A program made the position numbers and the translations under genes. Of a stretch of DNA of 64,000 bases, positions 1-8,104 are shown piece by piece. The notes under the pieces were generated by a model. That model was not told the origin of the DNA, ran no database searches, and saw nothing but the letters and a program-made list of their open reading frames with translations. Source of the DNA: Paenibacillus xylanexedens (GTDB lineage: Bacteria; Bacillota; Bacilli; Paenibacillales; Paenibacillaceae); NCBI RefSeq assembly GCF_001908275.1, contig NZ_CP018620.1, forward strand, positions 2,666,001 to 2,730,000. Direction: 5' to 3'. The stretch's first letter is position 1. Each line of letters starts with the position of its first letter.

Positions 1-144
1 GTTCTATAAGAAGAATGAAGTGCTATAGGAACATCAAAGTACCCTAAATGGATGCCTCGAAATGGGCTTAAATAATAGAAAGAAGAGCAGCAAAAAGTTT
101 ATATTTTCACTTGGGATACAGTCTAATTATGGAGGGGTTCAAAA

Positions 145-543
145 ATGACAGAACATGGAGAAACGAGTGCTCCAAAAAAATATAAAGTAGGCGTGGAAGC
201 GGCCTTGGAAGTAATGGGTGGGAAGTGGAAGCCTTTGATTATTTATCATTTGATGACAGGACGGAAACGCACGTCGGAACTCCGACGGTTAATACCGGAC
301 ATTACGCAGAAGATGCTGACAACACAGCTGAGAGGACTTGAAAAGGATGAGATCGTACAGCGCAAGGTATATTCAGAGGTACCTCCCAAAGTGGAATATG
401 AGTTAACGGACTATGGCTGGGGACTCAAGCCTGCCCTGGATCATCTATGTTATTGGGGAGAAGAGCATCTGGATAAAATCCACGGGGATAAGTTTAAAGT
501 TTTGGAGGACTTCGATTCTGAAGAGAAGGGGGCAAGAAATTGA
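145..543 (+). CDS. HxlR-family transcriptional regulator
   Basis: Small winged-helix DNA-binding protein of 132 residues. The family signature GGKWK is at residues 25-29, followed by the recognition-helix region and a wing ending in YELTDYG. Family members repress or activate a nearby gene in response to aldehydes, thiols or redox state. The cysteine usually found just before the GGKW motif is absent here (Val/Gly at 16-17), so redox sensing by that residue is unlikely; the only visible cysteine is near the C terminus (LDHLCYWG). The ATG follows GGAGGGG at good spacing. Its stop overlaps the start of the next gene, so the two are probably co-transcribed. Family call firm, ligand unknown. Confidence 0.9.
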   Translation: MTEHGETSAPKKYKVGVEAALEVMGGKWKPLIIYHLMTGRKRTSELRRLIPDITQKMLTTQLRGLEKDEIVQRKVYSEVPPKVEYELTDYGWGLKPALDHLCYWGEEHLDKIHGDKFKVLEDFDSEEKGARN

Positions 544-1034
544 ATGGTGCGGAGCACGTGAAACAGGCAGTCCCTATTCGTTGTAAAGGCGTGGCTGTAG
601 TTCTGTTGAAGAAAAGCCTCGATCAATACCGTGTACTAATGCTGAAACGGGCTGGTCGTATGTTGCATAACGAGTGGTGTTATGTTGGCGGCGGGATAGA
701 AAAGGGCGAGAAGGCATGGGAAGCTGCACTCAGAGAAGTTCATGAGGAAACAGGTATTACGGAAGTCCGGTTGTATTCTGCCAATCAATTCGAACAATAT
801 TATTCACCCATGGAGGATTATATCTATACCGCTCCCGTATTCGTAGGATATGTGGATGAAAGCCAGCCTGTCCGTTTAAATCATGAACATACCGAGTACC
901 AATGGATGACGTTTGACGAAGCTAAAGAAAATGCGGCATTACCTGGGATTGATAACATTTTGGATTTTGTTGAAAAGCATTTTGCCAGAAAAGCCCCTTC
1001 CGAGTGGCTTAGGATTAATGAAGAGAATAATTAG
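540..1034 (+). CDS. Nudix hydrolase
   Basis: 164-residue Nudix pyrophosphohydrolase. The complete Nudix box lies at residues 51-73: G51, E57, then REVHEETGI, with the metal-binding glutamates in place. Such enzymes cleave nucleoside diphosphates linked to another moiety; the substrate cannot be read from sequence. The TTG start overlaps the TGA of the HxlR gene (TTGA), which indicates translational coupling and suggests the regulator and hydrolase form one unit. First of six Nudix proteins in this window. Confidence 0.88.
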   Translation: MNGAEHVKQAVPIRCKGVAVVLLKKSLDQYRVLMLKRAGRMLHNEWCYVGGGIEKGEKAWEAALREVHEETGITEVRLYSANQFEQYYSPMEDYIYTAPVFVGYVDESQPVRLNHEHTEYQWMTFDEAKENAALPGIDNILDFVEKHFARKAPSEWLRINEENN

Positions 1035-1037
1035 GAG

Positions 1038-1484
1038 GTGGAACTCATCACATACAAGACGATTTATCCAAGAGCATGGTTGAGCCTATTATGTATGTTG
1101 GTCATTGAAGCTATGTTTTTCAGAAATGTAATTTACGATGAAAATGGTATTCTTAAGTACTTCCTGATCGTTATATTGACCTTTATTCTCGGTTATATCG
1201 TTTTTCTGCTCTGGCGTTTGTTTTTCACTAAACCCAGTATTACGCTGGAAAGCGATCATGTGATTTCTATGAAACTTCAGAGATATGATGCATCTCAGAT
1301 TGAGTGTATTTATATGAATTACAGACGGATTGGCATCAAACTCTATGGTAAACGGTTAGTTCCGATGGATCTATGTTTTTATTTTCAACGAGGTCAGGAG
1401 TCCGCAGGCGTAGAAGCTGTTCATGAATGGGCGGCGCGAAACGACAAAGAAATAAAACACAAATTGTTTCAAACCTTGGGGTAG
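1038..1484 (+). CDS. Small membrane protein with two N-terminal TM segments
   Basis: About 148 residues. Two hydrophobic helices occupy roughly residues 10-30 and 38-63, followed by a soluble tail with alternating beta-like pattern (LESDHVISM, IYMNYRRIGIKLYG) that resembles a PH-like or YcxB-like sheet; I do not recognise the family. The start is odd: the GTG at 1038 lies inside the AGGAGGTG Shine-Dalgarno, while an in-frame ATC at 1047 sits at ideal spacing. It follows the Nudix gene by a few bases and is probably in the same transcript. Confidence 0.65.
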   Translation: MELITYKTIYPRAWLSLLCMLVIEAMFFRNVIYDENGILKYFLIVILTFILGYIVFLLWRLFFTKPSITLESDHVISMKLQRYDASQIECIYMNYRRIGIKLYGKRLVPMDLCFYFQRGQESAGVEAVHEWAARNDKEIKHKLFQTLG

Positions 1485-1584
1485 ACCAGTACGTCTGTTG
1501 AGTATAAGGAGTCGTTAAGGCTGAAGATTTTCGAGGAGTAGCGATGAAAAAAAAGACTTCTAAAAATTACCAGGAGAGATGCCC

Positions 1585-2448
1585 ATGAGATATCTAACGA
1601 AAGAATGGTATGAGCTTTGTCAGCAGACACATCTTCATTTTGGTTTAAGAGTACATAATGGAGCTTACGAGTCAGATGAGAATCTATTTTTGAGGCTGTA
1701 TAAAAGAAAGGAAAAAGCGCATTTGAAACAGGAGCGAGAGTTATATAACTTGGACCCACGTTTCATGCTGGAGCATGATGGTCAAGTACTTACTCGCGTA
1801 GACAAAGCTTTCGATGAGGAAGAAGTGACAGAAGAAGACCAGATCGTATTTCACTTGCCGCCGGAACAAAGAGCGCATATCGAGAAACTCATTGCAGAAT
1901 ATGATGTACGTCCTCCGTTTGATGAGAAGAAATGTAAGGAAGAGTACAAAGAATCGATGGAGTGGAATTTTCAATACAAGGCGGAGAATTTGCCACAGGA
2001 AATCGTTGAACAAATTGCGGATATCCGTGTCTTTACGTTGGGTTATTGCACGAGAGAAGTTATGCACCAGCTGAAGAAACAGAGTGCAGAAAATAGAAGA
2101 GAAATGGAACGCATATCGAAAGAATTTAGAGAAGTGATGATCGCACAGGATATTTCCGATGAAATACATAGCCGGGTTCAATATCATGATTGTACACTGA
2201 CGGAACTGCTCACAGGGGATGAAGTGGTCATTCGTTTTGACACCCGTGGGGGCTTCACCAATATAAATAAACTCACGCTCGTTGCGCCGGAAATCCTTAA
2301 GCAAGACGGTGGAATTGTAGGCAGTTACTGGCTGTATCAAGAGCTGTATCGGATCGATAACGGATATGAGCTTCATGTTCTATTTGATGGAGAGAATATG
2401 CCTGAGTTGATTGTTCGCTGTGCTGATATTCTCGTAGAGGAAGAATGA
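1585..2448 (+). CDS. DUF4085 family protein
   Basis: 287-residue cytosolic protein beginning MRYLTKEWYELCQ, the usual opening of DUF4085 proteins of Bacillales. It is charged, mostly alpha-helical in the middle (residues 90-190) and has a C-terminal beta-rich region rich in aromatic residues. No catalytic motif is evident and no function is known. The second ATG (1585) was chosen over the one at 1579 because GGAGAG sits 8 bases upstream of it and only 2 bases from the first. It sits between genes for small membrane proteins. Confidence 0.75.
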   Translation: MRYLTKEWYELCQQTHLHFGLRVHNGAYESDENLFLRLYKRKEKAHLKQERELYNLDPRFMLEHDGQVLTRVDKAFDEEEVTEEDQIVFHLPPEQRAHIEKLIAEYDVRPPFDEKKCKEEYKESMEWNFQYKAENLPQEIVEQIADIRVFTLGYCTREVMHQLKKQSAENRREMERISKEFREVMIAQDISDEIHSRVQYHDCTLTELLTGDEVVIRFDTRGGFTNINKLTLVAPEILKQDGGIVGSYWLYQELYRIDNGYELHVLFDGENMPELIVRCADILVEEE

Positions 2449-2483
2449 GAGAGACCAAGAGGATGAATATGGAGGGAATAGAG

Positions 2484-2756
2484 ATGGAATGGACCACCAG
2501 TACGTTTGGTTATTTATCTACTCCCGTATTTGTCGTGGGTATTGCATGTTACTTCTTTCCTGATTTTCTATACAAAATATTTGTCCTGATGAGATATCGA
2601 AATATTAAACCGAATTACGAGTTTGAAGATAACCCTCCCAATAGTGATATCCCTAAACATATCGAAATAATATTAAAAGTACTAGGCACTATTATGGTTA
2701 TCCTGGGGATTATATGGTTTTGGTTTTCAGAAGAGTTTTATGACTTATTATTTTGA
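2484..2756 (+). CDS. Small two-helix membrane protein
   Basis: 90-residue protein with two predicted transmembrane helices, residues about 6-28 and 58-82, joined by a polar loop containing DNPPNSDIPKH. The ATG at 2484 follows GGAGGG by about 8 bases; longer in-frame extensions lack a ribosome site. Its end overlaps the start of the next gene by 17 bases, pointing to translational coupling. Function unknown. Confidence 0.65.
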   Translation: MEWTTSTFGYLSTPVFVVGIACYFFPDFLYKIFVLMRYRNIKPNYEFEDNPPNSDIPKHIEIILKVLGTIMVILGIIWFWFSEEFYDLLF

Positions 2757-3000
2757 CAGCAAGGAGTTGGACACCATTTTGGAGTTTATCTGGGCTTTAG
2801 TGATCTCAATTATAAGTTTAATTGTCGTTCTTATCTTTGCTGCAATTGTACGGTATGCGATAGATTCATCCAAAACATCGAAAAAGCTGGATGTATTGAT
2901 CAAAGAAGTGCACTATCTAAAAACTGAAATTAAAAAATTGCAACACCATAAACAGCACAAGATGGTAGCAAGCATATTATCGATGAGAAAGTATAGATGA
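2740..3000 (+). CDS. Small membrane protein with C-terminal coiled coil
   Basis: 86 residues: one strong transmembrane helix (about 14-40) followed by a lysine-rich amphipathic helix (about 45-70, LDVLIKEVHYLKTEIKKLQ) with heptad-like spacing that could form a coiled coil. It overlaps the preceding membrane-protein gene, so the two products may act together. No family recognised. The exact start is uncertain, since an in-frame TTG at 2779 lies downstream of AAGGAG. Confidence 0.6.
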   Translation: MTYYFDSKELDTILEFIWALVISIISLIVVLIFAAIVRYAIDSSKTSKKLDVLIKEVHYLKTEIKKLQHHKQHKMVASILSMRKYR

Positions 3001-3039
3001 ACGACACGACTTGAAATTTTTCTAAGAAGGGAACAGACC

Positions 3040-3588
3040 ATGATGAAACCACAGGGAAACGTACAAGCTGTTTTTATAGACAGAGATGGAACAATCGGTG
3101 GTACAGGTCATTTTATTCATCCGAGAGATTTCAGATTATACCCCAATGCTCAAGAAGCAATTATGCTTTTGAAACGAGAAGGAATTACGGTACTGGCTTT
3201 TACGAATCAATATCGAATCTCACGTGGAGAGGCAAGTGTTCAGGATTTTGAAGAGCAATTTCGCGAGTACGGATTCGATCACTCCTATATATGTCCGCAT
3301 GAGCAAGAATGCAATTGCAGAAAGCCTAAACCCGGAATGTTATTACAGGCCTCAGAGGAACACGGTTTGGATTTATCCAATTGCATCGTTATTGGAGATG
3401 TAGGAGACACAGACATGCTTGCTGCCCATGCCGTAGGAGCGACCAAGATCATGGTGCGAACAGGCTGGGGGGAATCTTCATTAACCAAATTTAGAGACAA
3501 ATGGACGGAGACTGAACCTGATTATATCGCAGAGGATATTTGGGATGCCGTACAATGGATCATTCATGGAAGGGAAATCAGAAAATAA
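3040..3588 (+). CDS. HAD-IIIA phosphatase, GmhB-like
   Basis: 182-residue HAD phosphatase. The nucleophile motif is D14-R-D16-G-T, and motif IV is GDVGDTD at 119-125. A zinc-binding cluster C85-x-H87-x3-C91-x-C93 precedes the motif III lysine (RKPKPG), which is the hallmark of the histidinol-phosphatase/GmhB subgroup. GmhB removes the 7-phosphate of D-glycero-D-manno-heptose 1,7-bisphosphate. No heptose kinase, isomerase or nucleotidyltransferase is nearby, so the substrate here may be another phospho-sugar. Start at the MM pair, GAAGGGA upstream. Confidence 0.82.
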   Translation: MMKPQGNVQAVFIDRDGTIGGTGHFIHPRDFRLYPNAQEAIMLLKREGITVLAFTNQYRISRGEASVQDFEEQFREYGFDHSYICPHEQECNCRKPKPGMLLQASEEHGLDLSNCIVIGDVGDTDMLAAHAVGATKIMVRTGWGESSLTKFRDKWTETEPDYIAEDIWDAVQWIIHGREIRK

Positions 3589-3608
3589 AAGACAGGAGGT
3601 AACTGTGG

Positions 3609-4082
3609 ATGGGTATGTCAGACTATTACAAAAACCTTAGGGACAAGATCGGCAACGAGCTTATTTTTATGCCGGGTGTAGCTGGAATTATCCGAAATGA
3701 ACAAGGGGAGATCCTGTTTGGTCGTAAACATAACGAATCAACCTGGGGGCTGATTGCTGGAGCAATCGAGCTTGGTGAGACACCGGCGCAAGCAATGGTA
3801 AGAGAGGCACTGGAAGAGACAGGTCTAGTTGTTGAACCGGAGAAGATTATCGGAATATACGGGGGTGAAGCAAGACGGTTTACATACAGCAATGGTCATC
3901 AGGTCGAATATTTGACTATCGTATTTGAATGCAGGATCAGATCTGGGCAACTCACGCCCGATAATGAAGAGATGAAGGATCTGCAGTTTTTCCCCGAGGA
4001 TCAGCTTCCACCCATGGCAAACAAGTACTCAGATTACATTTTTAGCTCCAACCAAGAAGAACGAGCCCGTTTTGAAAGGTAA
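3609..4082 (+). CDS. Nudix hydrolase
   Basis: 157-residue Nudix protein with a canonical box at residues 51-73 (G51, E57, REALEETGL). The ATG at 3609 lies 8 bases after GGAGGT. It follows the HAD phosphatase by only about 20 bases, so both are likely on one transcript. Nudix plus HAD combinations are common in metabolite-repair contexts, but no substrate can be inferred. Confidence 0.88.
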   Translation: MGMSDYYKNLRDKIGNELIFMPGVAGIIRNEQGEILFGRKHNESTWGLIAGAIELGETPAQAMVREALEETGLVVEPEKIIGIYGGEARRFTYSNGHQVEYLTIVFECRIRSGQLTPDNEEMKDLQFFPEDQLPPMANKYSDYIFSSNQEERARFER

Positions 4083-4159
4083 GCCACTGTGCATTTTTAT
4101 CAAAACTTAACTTATGTTTACCAAATGAATCAAGATCCTAGTTATATGAGGAGAACCAT

Positions 4160-5023
4160 ATGTTAATCAATCCAACGGTAAATGAGATCAATAACTTATT
4201 CAAGATGCATCATATCAATGAAGAAATATCTGAAATTCAAAGTTTGTCAGGTACCACAGATGGATGTGTTTATCGGTTGAGTACGAGTCTGAATATGCAC
4301 TATATTTTGAAATCGGATGAACCCGAACAGATTCACATCGCCCAGCAGTTTTTGGATACGTATAAGAATTCTTCGTTATTACCTGAAGTTTTGGTGACTG
4401 ATCCGAATAACACTTATTTTATTTATACGTATATGGAAGGTACGACCCATTTCAACCGGGGACAGAAGAGAGACTGGTTAACTCGTCTGGTGAAAGAGTT
4501 ATTCAATACATATGTGCGTTCTTCAGATACGAATTCATGGGGCAGAATGGAGTTCCCACAGAGGACATGGAAAGAATTCAATCAGATTAGTATTCATGAA
4601 GCAAAGATAAATATCGGAAGTATTTTAACGACAGATGATTATAATCTGGTTCAATCCAAAGTGGATCGTCTTTTTCATGAGGAAGAAGAGAAGTTTCTTT
4701 TACATGGCGATACGGGGGTTCATAATTTTGTATATGATCAAAATGAACTTATCGGCGTTATTGACCCATCTCCAATGGTTGGGCCTATCCTCTATGATTT
4801 CTTGTATGCTTTTAGCTCCTCGCCAGATGATATCACCAGCGAAACATTATTTGCTACATTCGAACTTCTGGAACAGGTCAAAATGGATAAATCCAGATTA
4901 ATAGAGGAAGCTCTGATCCATCTATATTGTCGAATTGGGCTGAGTAACAAGCATCATCCTGATGATCTACCTGAGTATTTGGAGGCGTGGAATGAATGGA
5001 AACGACTATGTCAGGAACTTTGA
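4160..5023 (+). CDS. Aminoglycoside phosphotransferase-fold kinase (APH family)
   Basis: 287-residue protein of the APH/choline-kinase fold. Visible landmarks are a putative ATP lysine (YILK, K51), the catalytic Brenner motif H182-G-D-x4-N189 and the metal-binding D202 (VIDPSP). Members phosphorylate hydroxyls on aminoglycosides, macrolides, sugars or choline-like compounds; nothing here fixes the substrate. It is a single gene with its own AGGAG site and is separated from its neighbours by about 75 bases on each side. One of two APH-fold proteins in the window. Confidence 0.82.
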   Translation: MLINPTVNEINNLFKMHHINEEISEIQSLSGTTDGCVYRLSTSLNMHYILKSDEPEQIHIAQQFLDTYKNSSLLPEVLVTDPNNTYFIYTYMEGTTHFNRGQKRDWLTRLVKELFNTYVRSSDTNSWGRMEFPQRTWKEFNQISIHEAKINIGSILTTDDYNLVQSKVDRLFHEEEEKFLLHGDTGVHNFVYDQNELIGVIDPSPMVGPILYDFLYAFSSSPDDITSETLFATFELLEQVKMDKSRLIEEALIHLYCRIGLSNKHHPDDLPEYLEAWNEWKRLCQEL

Positions 5024-5094
5024 ACTAGCAAATTTCTTATAGCTATCGCTAATGCCTTAGTTCAGACCATACAAGACAGGAGAGATATCACAAG

Positions 5095-5661
5095 TTGGAT
5101 AACAAAAATAGTTTGAATCGTCCGAATGCTTGGACGACCTCCGAGATGCTTCATGGCGACTTACTTGCCAGTAAAGAACTTATCTATGACAAGTGTGGCT
5201 TTATCTGCTCACAACCATATGAAGAAGCACAAAATGCTGAATATGGGGCATATGTGTTCACCATAAATTCTCTCTCCATTCGATTCCGCGTCGCCAAAAC
5301 CACGCAAACCAAGATCGGACAATTTGTTACCCTGTGGCAGCGGAGTGAGGATGGAACGACACAGCCATATGATGGATCAGATCCAGCAGATGTGTATGTC
5401 ATTAGTACGCGCGCAGGCAGCCACTTTGGTCAATTTGTATTTCCGAAGCATGTATTGTTGCAACGAGATATCATATCGGATCAAGGCAAAGGTGGCAAGC
5501 GTTCCATACGTGTATATCCGCCTTGGGACAAGCCAACAAGTAAGCAGGCTCAGAAAACCCAGCAGTGGCAGCTTGAATACTTCCTGGAAGTACCTTTTAC
5601 TGAACCATTGAACTGTGATCAAGCCCGGGTACTTATGATAAACCATTATAATCACCTATGA
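5095..5661 (+). CDS. mepB: MepB family protein
   Basis: 188-residue protein resembling MepB, the third gene of the staphylococcal mepRAB locus. Recognisable stretches include the GAYVFTINS region, SIRFRVAKTTQTKIGQFVTLW and RAGSHFGQFVFPKHVL. MepB has no established biochemical function. Here it stands without a MepA-type MATE efflux pump or a MarR regulator next to it, so the name marks family membership only. The start is TTG, about 11 bases after CAGGAGAG. Confidence 0.78.
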   Translation: MDNKNSLNRPNAWTTSEMLHGDLLASKELIYDKCGFICSQPYEEAQNAEYGAYVFTINSLSIRFRVAKTTQTKIGQFVTLWQRSEDGTTQPYDGSDPADVYVISTRAGSHFGQFVFPKHVLLQRDIISDQGKGGKRSIRVYPPWDKPTSKQAQKTQQWQLEYFLEVPFTEPLNCDQARVLMINHYNHL

Positions 5662-5670
5662 TTTAGGAGT

Positions 5671-6060
5671 GTGGTCCTGATCGTATTAACGTCAGCAATC
5701 GTATTCACCTTCCTGATCCTAATCGTGATTCTCTTTCAGGTTGCTTTAGCGGTAGGTGTGCCCTGGGGAGAGTACGCCATGGGTGGAAAGTTTCCCGGGA
5801 AATACCCCGGTTCCATGCGTTTTGCTTGCATATTTCAAATTGCAATTTTAGCATTCATGGGTATCATTGTTCTGAGTAAAGCAGGATTGCTTTGGCCTCA
5901 GTGGTCTGTTTTTGCAGAGACAGCGATCTGGTTTATCGTCGCGTATTTAGTACTCGGGACGATTTTGAATCTGATTACGAGAAGTGTATGGGAACGAAGA
6001 ATCTGGGCGCCCGTAACGTTGTTGATGCTGATAACGAGTATAATGGTTGCCATTACATAA
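5671..6060 (+). CDS. Four-helix integral membrane protein
   Basis: About 129 residues with four hydrophobic helices (approximately 3-28, 48-68, 80-102, 110-128). It carries a conserved-looking loop WGEYAMGGKFPGKYP between helices 1 and 2, seen in an unnamed family of Firmicute membrane proteins. The start is uncertain: the GTG at 5671 is one base after TAGGAG, so initiation a few codons further in is possible. It follows mepB by 9 bases. Function unknown. Confidence 0.65.
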   Translation: MVLIVLTSAIVFTFLILIVILFQVALAVGVPWGEYAMGGKFPGKYPGSMRFACIFQIAILAFMGIIVLSKAGLLWPQWSVFAETAIWFIVAYLVLGTILNLITRSVWERRIWAPVTLLMLITSIMVAIT

Positions 6061-6121
6061 CATAGCGTTGAAATATTGATTACAGATTGAAAGAGGTGAT
6101 TCCATTGGTAAATCCATAAAC

Positions 6122-6168
6122 GGAGAAAAATCCATGTATTAGCTTGAATAAACATGCGGTTTTTCTCT
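6122..6168 (+). terminator. Imperfect terminator-like hairpin
   Basis: GAGAAAAATCCATGT can pair with ACATGCGGTTTTTCTC across a short AT-rich loop, ending in a T-rich arm. It lies between the four-helix membrane protein and the MBL-fold gene. It has mismatches in the stem, so termination strength is uncertain. Confidence 0.45.
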
Positions 6169-6210
6169 GCCTATGATATGAAAATACTCATATAGAGGAG
6201 ACGAATTGAC

Positions 6211-7065
6211 ATGTTAAATCAATTAAGCAATTCCATTTATTATATGTCCAACGATAATGATAGAGAAAGACCGGTACTAGGCTTGGTGTGTGGGGAAAAA
6301 CATAGTCTGGTAATTGATGGTGGAAATTCAGTTCAACATGCCAGAGACTTTATCGAGGAGATTCGATGCTTAGATGTGCCGCCCGTTCAGTATGTGGTTA
6401 TTACGCATGCGCATTGGGATCATTTTTTGGGAATGAATGAATTCGGTGCGACGATCATCGTTAATCGTTTAACTAATAAGCGCTTGAATGAATGGAGAGA
6501 TTATTCCTTCGATGACCAGTCACTTCGTGAGTATGTAGATGCAGATATAATCAGCGCACATTGTATAGAAATTATACAGTCGGAAATCCCGAGGAGAGAA
6601 TCATTTCTACTAGATAAGCCCGGTATCGTCTTTAAAGATTCCCTCCAGATTGATCTGGGGAACAAGCTATGTATGCTGGAGAGGATTCAAAGTACGCACA
6701 CGGATGATTCAACAATAGTTTATATTCCTGATGAGAAAACTATTTTTCTCGGAGATAGTCCTTATGGAACAACAACGGATAAAATGTTTCATTTTAAGCA
6801 ATCCTTGCTTAACCACATGATACAAGATATCCAGATGTATGATATAGAGCATTTCATTCTCGGACACGAGTCTATCTGTGATCGGGAAGAGATGGATGTA
6901 TTCTGGAGAGAGCTTACAACCAGTAGCAGAGCGGTGACATCTACTTCCTTGGAGCAGGCGATAACATCTTTTGAAAAGGAACAGCTGCGGGAGCCTAATG
7001 GGAATGAACTCTTCTTCTTGAAAGCATTTGTTAATGATCAACTGTTACAGGCACAGAAGAAATAG
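6211..7065 (+). CDS. MBL-fold metallo-hydrolase
   Basis: 284-residue metallo-beta-lactamase-fold hydrolase. The metal-binding signature is T65-H-A-H-W-D-H71. Further candidate ligands are the histidine of STHTDDS, the aspartate of FLGDSPYG and the histidine of LGHES near residue 220. The fold hydrolyses esters, thioesters, phosphodiesters or lactams; the substrate is unknown. It has its own AGAGGAG site and stands alone. Weak overall similarity to beta-lactamases does not imply antibiotic resistance. Confidence 0.83.
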   Translation: MLNQLSNSIYYMSNDNDRERPVLGLVCGEKHSLVIDGGNSVQHARDFIEEIRCLDVPPVQYVVITHAHWDHFLGMNEFGATIIVNRLTNKRLNEWRDYSFDDQSLREYVDADIISAHCIEIIQSEIPRRESFLLDKPGIVFKDSLQIDLGNKLCMLERIQSTHTDDSTIVYIPDEKTIFLGDSPYGTTTDKMFHFKQSLLNHMIQDIQMYDIEHFILGHESICDREEMDVFWRELTTSSRAVTSTSLEQAITSFEKEQLREPNGNELFFLKAFVNDQLLQAQKK

Positions 7066-7213
7066 ATGGACAGTTCGAAAGTAACTTAATACTGTGACTT
7101 TTAGATTGGTAATGCGGTTTATAAGGTCAAAGTTTCTTAAAGAGAATTTGATTTTGGATCGAAGAGCCATGGCATATGTGCTAGGGTTCTATTATCCGAA
7201 AGGAGGGGAAGTA

Positions 7214-7597
7214 TTGCGCAGCTCCAGATTCACACCGTATTTAAGTTTTATAGGTTTTGGTTTAGTATTTCTGACTTTGAGTGTGAATGTAAGCTTTAAG
7301 CTAGGAATGGAGAAAGGTTTGGATGAAGGTTCCCTTATGCTGTTGTCAGTTGCTAATGCAGTGTTACTGATATATACATTGGTCTGGGGTGTATTTGGTG
7401 TAATCGAGTTTATGCTGTTATGGAAAGAAAAACAAAAGATAAAGTCCAAGCTGGAACGGGGAAAAATGAACAAAGAGGAATTCTTGAATCAGACCAAGAG
7501 AGTTAAGACCAGTCTGGGAATCAACATCAGTTATATTGTCATCCTGTTGTTTCAGCTTGGATACGTCATAATAAACTGGGATGAGGTTGATGTTTAG
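7214..7597 (+). CDS. Small membrane protein, three TM helices
   Basis: About 127 residues when started at the TTG at 7214, which lies 5 bases after a very strong AGGAGGGG. The reading frame is open back to 7094, but no ribosome site supports that longer version. Helices at approximately 10-30, 42-68 and 105-122 surround a basic loop (KEKQKIKSKLERGK). Function unknown. Confidence 0.6.
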   Translation: MRSSRFTPYLSFIGFGLVFLTLSVNVSFKLGMEKGLDEGSLMLLSVANAVLLIYTLVWGVFGVIEFMLLWKEKQKIKSKLERGKMNKEEFLNQTKRVKTSLGINISYIVILLFQLGYVIINWDEVDV

Positions 7598-7660
7598 TCT
7601 TCTGACCGACCTTTCCTGATTTTGAATAAAAACATACATAACATTTAGGAGGAATATTCA

Positions 7661-7957
7661 TTGAAAGCATTATCGATCTTCAGCCTTATTTGGTTCGTAC
7701 TCAATTTTTTATTAATCGTAGTTTTTATAGATGGTTCGCAAGAAAGTGCGGAGGTAGCGGCAGGTTTGGGGATTTTGGGTGTCTTGTATGGTCTGCTTTT
7801 CTCAATTCTAGCCTTGATCATATCAAGCAAGAGAAAAAAGACCCCTGTGAATGTTCATGAACAACTGCTTCAGCTAGGTGACTTAAAAGAAAAAAATATT
7901 ATTTCAGAATATGAATTCGATCAAAAGAAAGAGAAATTACTCTCCAGATACAAGTAG
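7661..7957 (+). CDS. SHOCT-domain membrane protein
   Basis: 98 residues with a TTG start behind TAGGAGGAA. Two transmembrane helices (about 3-24 and 33-55) precede a cytosolic SHOCT motif at the C terminus: LLQLGDLKEKNIISEYEF, then DQKKEKLLSRY. SHOCT is a short helical domain often found at protein ends and thought to mediate oligomerisation. Function otherwise unknown. Confidence 0.75.
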   Translation: MKALSIFSLIWFVLNFLLIVVFIDGSQESAEVAAGLGILGVLYGLLFSILALIISSKRKKTPVNVHEQLLQLGDLKEKNIISEYEFDQKKEKLLSRYK

Positions 7958-8031
7958 TCCAGAGCCCGCTGCGGTTAGGTAAAGGCTATTCTATTTTCTA
8001 CTCATACCAAAAAGCTGAACTTAGGAAAATA

Positions 8032-8073
8032 AAAACAGGGCGTTCCCTTTAACGGGGAATCTGCCCTGTTTTC
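8032..8073. terminator. Bidirectional rho-independent terminator
   Basis: AAAACAGGGC pairs with GCCCTGTTTT around an inner GTTCCC/GGGGAAT stem, flanked by A and T tracts on both sides. It serves the SHOCT gene on + and the cation exporter on - in a convergent arrangement. Confidence 0.85.
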
Positions 8074-8104
8074 ATTTAGAAGCAACTAATATTTGTTACT
8101 CATC

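Noticed and set aside
1..144. Possible upstream gene end or promoter at the left edge
   Set aside because: No open frame of coding character and no clean -35/-10 pair could be identified; only the ribosome site of the HxlR gene is clear.
5095..5661. MepB as evidence for a MepRAB multidrug efflux system
   Set aside because: No MATE transporter or MarR regulator is encoded next to it; only the third, uncharacterised member is present.
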